Source of the DNA: an uncultured Ruminococcus sp. | GTDB lineage: Bacteria; Bacillota_A; Clostridia; Oscillospirales; Acutalibacteraceae | Direction: 5' to 3' | Assembly: GCA_902798605.1 (NCBI GenBank) | Contig: CADBXH010000098.1 | Location: 1-10,605 of the forward strand | DNA length: 10,605 nucleotides | Shown here: piece by piece, positions 6,652 to 10,605 of the stretch | Position numbering within the stretch: the first letter of the stretch is position 1 | Layout: the number at the start of each line of letters is the position of its first letter | Notes under the pieces: model-generated | Databases searched by the model: none | Seen by the model: only the letters and a program-made list of their open reading frames with translations | What the model was told of the DNA's origin: nothing | Position numbers and translations under genes: made by a program

Positions 6652-7824
6652 ATGAGTAAGAATGTACAATTCAAAAACAACGGAAAGCTTAAGCTTTTGA
6701 TAATCGTAGGCACACGCCCGGAGATTATCAGGCTTGCTGCGGTGATCAACAAGGCGCGCAAATACTTTGACACAATCCTCGCACATACTGGTCAGAACTA
6801 TGATTATAATCTGAACGGCGTATTTTTCAAGGATTTGGGGCTTGCCAATCCCGACGTGTATATGAACGCTGTCGGCGCTGATTTGGGCGAGACGATGGGG
6901 AATATCATCGCCGCGAGCTATAAGCTGATGGTTGAGATCCAGCCCGATGCGGTTCTCGTTTTGGGCGACACCAATTCCTGCCTGAGCGTTATCGGCGCAA
7001 AGCGTTTGCATATCCCGATTTTCCATATGGAAGCAGGAAACCGTTGCAAGGATGAGTGCCTGCCCGAGGAAACCAATCGTCGTATTGTGGATATCATTTC
7101 AGATGTTAATATGGCGTATTCCGAGCACGCGCGTAGATACCTTGCCGATACAGGGCTTCCCAAAGAGAGAACATACGTTACGGGTTCGCCCATGGCGGAG
7201 GTACTGCACGCTAATCTGAATAAGATAGAAGCTAGCGACATTCACCAAAGATTAGGATTGGAAAAGGGCAAGTATATTCTGCTTTCCGCTCATCGTGAAG
7301 AGAATATCGACACAGAAAAGAACTTTATATCTCTCTTTACAGCAATAAATAAAATGGCAGAAAAATATGATATGCCGATTCTTTATTCCTGCCATCCGCG
7401 TTCCAAGAAGCGCTTGGAGCAGAGCGGTTTTAAGCTTGATAAAAGAGTTATTCAGCATGAACCACTCGGCTTCCACGACTACAACTGCCTTCAAATGAAC
7501 GCCTTTGCGGTCGTTTCCGACAGCGGTACACTGCCCGAGGAGAGCAGCTTCTTTACTTCAATTGGCAAACCGTTCCCGGCAATCTGTATCCGTACCTCAA
7601 CCGAGCGCCCCGAAGCGCTCGATAAGGCGTGCTTTATTCTTGCAGGAATCGACGAAAAGAATCTCCTGCAAGCCGTAGATACAGCAGTTGAGATGAACAA
7701 AAACGGTGACCTCGGCATCCCCGTGCCTGATTATGTAGATGAGAATGTATCCGATAAGGTCATCAAAATCATTCAGTCTTACACAGGCGTAGTCAACAAA
7801 ATGGTATGGAGAAAAGACGTATGA
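6652..7824 (+). CDS. capG: CapG/FnlC-type UDP-HexNAc 2-epimerase (UDP-L-FucNAc formation)
   Basis: WecB-fold non-hydrolysing 2-epimerase, predicted to convert UDP-N-acetyl-L-pneumosamine (the 6-deoxy-talosamine sugar made by CapF) to UDP-N-acetyl-L-fucosamine, the last step of the CapE-F-G pathway. In 390 residues it shows GTRPEI (20-25), GDTNS (105-109), MEAGNRC (126-132), PEETNRRIVD (138-147), SAHREEN (212-218), CHPR (247-250), SDSGTLPEE (289-297) and RTSTERPEA (314-322). MEAGNRC, where WecB/MnaA enzymes have VEAGLRT, is the distinguishing mark of the FnlC/CapG branch, and the CapF partner follows directly. ATG 6652 has AAGAGGAAG about 6 bases upstream, 13 bases after the VanZ gene. The residual alternative is an ordinary UDP-GlcNAc 2-epimerase making ManNAc. 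Confidence 0.9.
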   Translation: MSKNVQFKNNGKLKLLIIVGTRPEIIRLAAVINKARKYFDTILAHTGQNYDYNLNGVFFKDLGLANPDVYMNAVGADLGETMGNIIAASYKLMVEIQPDAVLVLGDTNSCLSVIGAKRLHIPIFHMEAGNRCKDECLPEETNRRIVDIISDVNMAYSEHARRYLADTGLPKERTYVTGSPMAEVLHANLNKIEASDIHQRLGLEKGKYILLSAHREENIDTEKNFISLFTAINKMAEKYDMPILYSCHPRSKKRLEQSGFKLDKRVIQHEPLGFHDYNCLQMNAFAVVSDSGTLPEESSFFTSIGKPFPAICIRTSTERPEALDKACFILAGIDEKNLLQAVDTAVEMNKNGDLGIPVPDYVDENVSDKVIKIIQSYTGVVNKMVWRKDV

Positions 7825-9017
7825 ACATATTAGTAACCGGTGCAAAGGGTATGGTAGGCCAAGCCTTATGTGCTAATCTGAAAAACATTCGCGATGGGAA
7901 GAACCGTACTCGTCCGAACATCAAAATTGAAGAGATTTATGAGTATGATATCGACAGCACGCCGGAGGAGCTGGAGGAGTACTGCAAAAAGGCGGATTTC
8001 GTTTTTAATCTTGCAGGCATCAACCGCCCCAAGACAAACGATGAGTTTATGCAGGGCAATTTCGGTTTCGGCGAAAAGCTGTTGAACACTCTGAAAAAGG
8101 ACAATAACAAGGCTCCTGTTATGCTGTCAAGCTCGATCCAGGCGACGCTTATCGGCAGATATGGTCAGTCCGATTACGGCAAAAGCAAGCTGGCAGGGGA
8201 GGAGCTGCTGTTCAAATACGGCGAGGAAACGGGCGCTAAAGTCGCGGTTTATCGTTTCCCGAATCTTATGGGGCACAGCCGTCCGAATTATAACAGTGCG
8301 GTCTCGACCTTCTGCAACGCCGTTGCGAACGATTTGCCATATACCGTAAACGACAGAAACGCCGAGGTAGAGTTGCTCTACATCGACGACTTGGTTGAGG
8401 GCATGTTTGACCTGCTTGAAGGCAGGGAAAAGCACTGCGATTATGACGGCTTAACGCCGGTTGAAAAATCCGACGGCAAATACTGCTATGTGCCGCTGAC
8501 CTACAAGGTCACGCTCGGCGAGATCGTCGATTTGCTTCAAGGCTTCAAGGCGCAGCCCGAGACATTGGTAGTGCCCGATATTCCCGACGGCAGCTTTGCA
8601 AAGAAGCTCTACAGCCTCTATCTCAGCTACCTTCCGACCGATAAATTTAAGTTTGACTTGAAGATGAACTGCGATGACCGCGGCTCCTTTACCGAGCTGT
8701 TAAAGACGGTCAACTGCGGTCAGTTCAGCGTGAATATCAGCAAGCCCGGAATCACCAAAGGGCAGCACTGGCACAACTCAAAATGGGAGTTTTTCATTGT
8801 TGTCAGCGGTCGCGCGTTGATCGAGGAGCGCAATATCCATACGAATGAAAAAGTATCGTTTGAGGTTTCAGGCGACAAAATCGAAGCCGTACATATGATT
8901 CCGGGATGGACGCACAACATCATCAATTTATCCAATACCGAAACTCTCGTCACCCTGATGTGGGCTAACGAGCAGTTCGATCCGAACCATCCGGACACGT
9001 TTTTTGAGATAGTATAG
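7821..9017 (+). CDS. capF: CapF/FnlB-type reductase with C-terminal cupin (UDP-L-FucNAc pathway)
   Basis: Bifunctional-architecture enzyme that reduces the 4-keto product of CapE to UDP-N-acetyl-L-pneumosamine, the CapG substrate. The N-terminal short-chain dehydrogenase domain (about 1-280) has TGAKGMVG (6-13), NLAGINRP (63-70), SSSIQ (103-107), Y119-xxx-K123 and VYRFPNLMG (143-151). The C-terminal cupin (about 285-395) has H316-W-H318, E323 and H365 as likely metal ligands; in the Staphylococcus aureus enzyme this domain binds zinc. I choose ATG 7821 over the in-frame ATG 7806 because 7821 overlaps the capG stop as ATGA, has GGAGA 8 bases upstream and starts MNILVTGAKG like the family. At 398 residues it is somewhat longer than the roughly 370-residue relatives, with an insert near 24-35. 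Its upstream enzyme is missing here. Confidence 0.93.
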   Translation: MNILVTGAKGMVGQALCANLKNIRDGKNRTRPNIKIEEIYEYDIDSTPEELEEYCKKADFVFNLAGINRPKTNDEFMQGNFGFGEKLLNTLKKDNNKAPVMLSSSIQATLIGRYGQSDYGKSKLAGEELLFKYGEETGAKVAVYRFPNLMGHSRPNYNSAVSTFCNAVANDLPYTVNDRNAEVELLYIDDLVEGMFDLLEGREKHCDYDGLTPVEKSDGKYCYVPLTYKVTLGEIVDLLQGFKAQPETLVVPDIPDGSFAKKLYSLYLSYLPTDKFKFDLKMNCDDRGSFTELLKTVNCGQFSVNISKPGITKGQHWHNSKWEFFIVVSGRALIEERNIHTNEKVSFEVSGDKIEAVHMIPGWTHNIINLSNTETLVTLMWANEQFDPNHPDTFFEIV

Positions 9018-9040
9018 CTTGTTTTTGTGTATTTTTCATA

Positions 9041-9070
9041 TTGCCAAATATGTGATGTATATGGTAAAAT
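9041..9070 (+). promoter_or_regulatory. Probable sigma-A promoter for the aminotransferase gene
   Basis: TTGCCA (9041-9046) and TAAAAT (9065-9070) each match consensus at 5 of 6 positions with an 18-bp spacer, and TGG just before the -10 gives an extended -10 (TGn). Start would be near 9077, leaving a leader of about 75 bases. A short inverted repeat, CATATT-GCCA-AATATG (9037-9052), overlaps the -35 and could be an operator. No terminator is seen between capF and this site, so read-through from the operon is also likely. Confidence 0.55.
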
Positions 9071-9151
9071 ATAGGATGTTAGCTTTTTATTTGATTGTTT
9101 TTCTTTATTAAAATGTGAATTCATTGCCTGACGGCATAAGGAGAATCAAAA

Positions 9152-10354
9152 ATGAAAATACCGTTTTCCCCACCGGATATCGGCAAGGAAGAAATTAAAC
9201 TTGTTACTGAAGTATTAGAATCCGGTTGGATCACGACAGGTCCTAAAACAAAACTACTGGAAAAAACAATAAGTGAATATTGCCATACGGGTCAGGCGGT
9301 GTGCCTTTCGTCACAAACGGCATGTGCTGAAATGACGTTGCGTATTCTGAAAGTAGGTCCCGGCGATGAGGTTATTTTGCCCGCATATACATACACCGCG
9401 ACTGCGTCTATCGTATATCATGTAGGGGCAACGCCTGTTATGATAGACTGTAAGCCCGGCTCCTACGAGATGGATTACGATAAAATGGAAGCGGCTATCA
9501 ACGAGCGCACAAAGGTGATTATCCCTGTTGATCTTGCCGGCATTGTTTGTGATTATGACCGCATTTACGAAGCTGTCCGCAGGAAAAGAGACATTTTTCA
9601 GCCTAACGGCAAGATTCAGGAATTGTTAGGCAGAGTTATTATTATGTCAGACGCCGCGCATGCGTTTGGCGCACAGTGGCACGGTCAGATGTGCGGCGAG
9701 ATCGCCGATTTTACAAATTTCAGCTTCCATGCTGTAAAGAACCTTACGACCGCCGAGGGCGGCGCGACGGTTCATCGTTTGCGTTCCCGTATTGACGAGG
9801 AGAAGCTTTACAAGCAATATATGCTTTGGTCGTTGCACGGTCAGACCAAGGATGCGTTTGCAAAAAATAACGCTCCGGGTTGGGAATACGATGTTGTTGA
9901 CACACAGTACAAGTGCAATATGCCCGATGTTTTGGCGGCTATCGGACTGGCGCAGCTCAGTCGTTATGATGATATGCTTGATCGCCGTCATGCTTTGATC
10001 AGGTACTATAACGAGGAATTTAAGAATCTCGATATCCAGGTGCTAAATCACGCGGACGAGAATCACCGTAGCAGCGGTCACTTGTATTTCGTGCGTTTCA
10101 ATGGCAAAAATTCGGATTACAGAAACGAATTCTACAACAAGATGGCTGAATATGGCGTTAGCTGCAACGTCCACTTCAAGCCTCTGCCTATGCTGACCGC
10201 GTATAACAGCAAGGGCTTTGATATCGCTGATTATCCATATGCATATGCTCAACATAAAAATCAGCTCACATTGCCGATGAATTCAGTAATCAGCGACGCA
10301 GAAGCGGAATATGTTGTAAAGACATTTAAAAAGGTTTATGACGAACTGAAATAA
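9152..10354 (+). CDS. DegT/DnrJ/EryC1/StrS aminotransferase, WcfR-like (sugar 4-aminotransferase)
   Basis: PLP-dependent sugar aminotransferase of 400 residues. It carries SGWITTGP (24-31), the CLSSQTAC phosphate-binding region (51-58), PAYTYTATAS (77-86), VDLAGIVCDYD (126-136), DAAHAFGA (167-174) holding the PLP-pyridine Asp 167, and SFHAVKNLTTAEGG (191-204) with Schiff-base Lys 196. The N-terminal MKIPFSPPDI and the CDYDRIYEAV segment resemble, from memory, WcfR-type enzymes that aminate UDP-2-acetamido-4-keto-2,4,6-trideoxyhexose to UDP-AATGal, the zwitterionic-capsule sugar; this subfamily assignment is inferred. PglE/bacillosamine or other 4-amino sugars remain possible. ATG 9152 has a strong AAGGAG (9138-9143), preceded by a small TGCC/GGCA hairpin (9125-9136). 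The gene is separated from capF by 134 bases with its own promoter, and is followed by strong terminators. The substrate needs a 4,6-dehydratase not present intact here. Confidence 0.88.
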   Translation: MKIPFSPPDIGKEEIKLVTEVLESGWITTGPKTKLLEKTISEYCHTGQAVCLSSQTACAEMTLRILKVGPGDEVILPAYTYTATASIVYHVGATPVMIDCKPGSYEMDYDKMEAAINERTKVIIPVDLAGIVCDYDRIYEAVRRKRDIFQPNGKIQELLGRVIIMSDAAHAFGAQWHGQMCGEIADFTNFSFHAVKNLTTAEGGATVHRLRSRIDEEKLYKQYMLWSLHGQTKDAFAKNNAPGWEYDVVDTQYKCNMPDVLAAIGLAQLSRYDDMLDRRHALIRYYNEEFKNLDIQVLNHADENHRSSGHLYFVRFNGKNSDYRNEFYNKMAEYGVSCNVHFKPLPMLTAYNSKGFDIADYPYAYAQHKNQLTLPMNSVISDAEAEYVVKTFKKVYDELK

Positions 10355-10377
10355 AAAATTTAACGTTAAAAAATTAT

Positions 10378-10401
10378 CAGCTGTATTGAATAATACAGCT
10401 G
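10378..10401. terminator. Perfect 10-bp hairpin, likely terminator for the minus strand
   Basis: CAGCTGTATT (10378-10387) and AATACAGCTG (10392-10401) form a perfect 10-bp stem with a four-base loop, GAAT. On the + strand it is not followed by T. On the - strand it is followed by ATAATTTTTT, so it fits a terminator for leftward transcription better, as part of a double-hairpin end between converging units. Confidence 0.6.
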
Positions 10402-10412
10402 AGGCTGTAGAA

Positions 10413-10457
10413 AAACCCGAAATCCAACTCATCCGGATTTCGGGTTTAATCATTTTT
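10413..10457. terminator. Bidirectional rho-independent terminator after the aminotransferase
   Basis: AAACCCGAAATCC (10413-10425) pairs perfectly with GGATTTCGGGTTT (10435-10447), a 13-bp stem with a 9-base loop. The + strand continues AATCATTTTT, and the - strand runs into TTTTT (complement of 10411-10415), so it can act in both directions. It ends the aminotransferase transcript and sits just past the stop of the possible convergent frame at 10456-10605. Confidence 0.85.
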
Positions 10458-10605
10458 AAGGAGCAAAAAACTTTTCGTTGATTTGATTAGTAACCGTCAA
10501 ATAAAAGTAACCGTCAAATAAAACACCGTATTGAACTCTGCCCGGTGAATGTGAGAAAATATAAGCAAAAACGAAGTGTGCGGTTGTAGTCAGCTGTATT
10601 CGAAC
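10456..10605 (-). CDS. Possible 3' end of a convergent unknown reading frame, cut by right edge
   Basis: On the minus strand a frame is open from the right edge through 49 codons to TAA at 10456-10458. It reads in part IQLTTTAHFVFAYIFSHSPG, then RVQYGVLFDGY, and ends NQINEKFFAP. I do not recognise the family. A second minus frame is also open over much of the stretch, so coding is not certain. Support for a real convergent gene is the bidirectional terminator immediately downstream. A 17-bp tandem duplication inside it (10489-10522) shifts the frame between copies; with a single copy the frame would end FDGY-stop. It could equally be a non-coding or remnant sequence. Confidence 0.25.
   Translation of the reverse strand, partial: VRIQLTTTAHFVFAYIFSHSPGRVQYGVLFDGYFYLTVTNQINEKFFAP
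10489..10522. repeat. 17-bp perfect tandem repeat, two copies
   Basis: AGTAACCGTCAAATAAA occurs at 10489-10505 and again at 10506-10522 with no mismatch, and the next base continues the pattern. The unit is not a multiple of three, so it alters any frame that crosses it. Too short and too few copies for CRISPR; it looks like a recent slippage duplication. Confidence 0.9.

Noticed and set aside
7806..7820. ATG 7806 as the capF start
   Set aside because: ATG 7821 has GGAGA at proper spacing, gives an ATGA overlap with the capG stop, and begins exactly at the conserved NILVTGAKG; 7806 has no ribosome site.
10359..10370. 12-bp palindrome TTTAACGTTAAA after the aminotransferase
   Set aside because: AT-rich with no loop, not placed at a promoter, and easily expected by chance in this composition.
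10489..10522. Tandem repeat as a CRISPR or attachment site
   Set aside because: Only two adjacent copies without spacers, and no integrase, cas gene or tRNA nearby.

Overview
The window is part of a capsular or exopolysaccharide biosynthesis locus from a low-to-medium GC Gram-positive anaerobe, most likely a Clostridia member of the Ruminococcaceae/Oscillospiraceae type. The lineage is inferred from strong Shine-Dalgarno sites, frequent TTG and GTG starts, consensus sigma-A promoter elements, clostridial-looking sugar-nucleotide enzymes and what looks like a decayed piece of the sporulation gene spoVAD.

Region 1 (1-3173, AT-rich) is a polymer-assembly block on the + strand. It holds a family 2 glycosyltransferase cut by the left edge, a Core-2/I-branching-type (GT14) glycosyltransferase and a multi-pass acyltransferase family 3 protein. 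Region 2 (3174-3754) has no intact gene. It carries a frameshifted, internally deleted SpoVAD-like fragment, a rho-independent terminator, a perfect sigma-A promoter (TTGACA-17-TATAAT), and a frameshifted N-terminal scrap of a CapE/FnlA-type UDP-GlcNAc 4,6-dehydratase/epimerase. Region 3 (3755-9017, mostly higher GC) is a tight operon: UDP-glucuronate 4-epimerase, UDP-glucose 6-dehydrogenase, a small AT-rich VanZ-family membrane protein, a CapG/FnlC-type 2-epimerase and a CapF/FnlB-type reductase with a C-terminal cupin. Region 4 (9018-10605) holds a DegT/DnrJ/EryC1/StrS (WcfR-like) aminotransferase with its own likely promoter. Two strong hairpins follow that could end transcription from both sides, then the 3' end of a possible convergent reading frame with a 17-bp tandem duplication.

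Together the intact enzymes would make UDP-GlcA and UDP-GalA (Ugd plus epimerase), the last two steps to UDP-L-FucNAc (CapF, CapG), and a 4-amino sugar of the AATGal type (aminotransferase). Both the FucNAc route and the amino-sugar route need a UDP-GlcNAc 4,6-dehydratase. The only trace of one here is the broken capE fragment in the operon leader, so the enzyme must be supplied from elsewhere or the FucNAc route is dead. I do not see an undescribed system. The most informative observations are the two gene remnants at the junction between the AT-rich and GC-richer blocks, and the duplication that extends the convergent frame.
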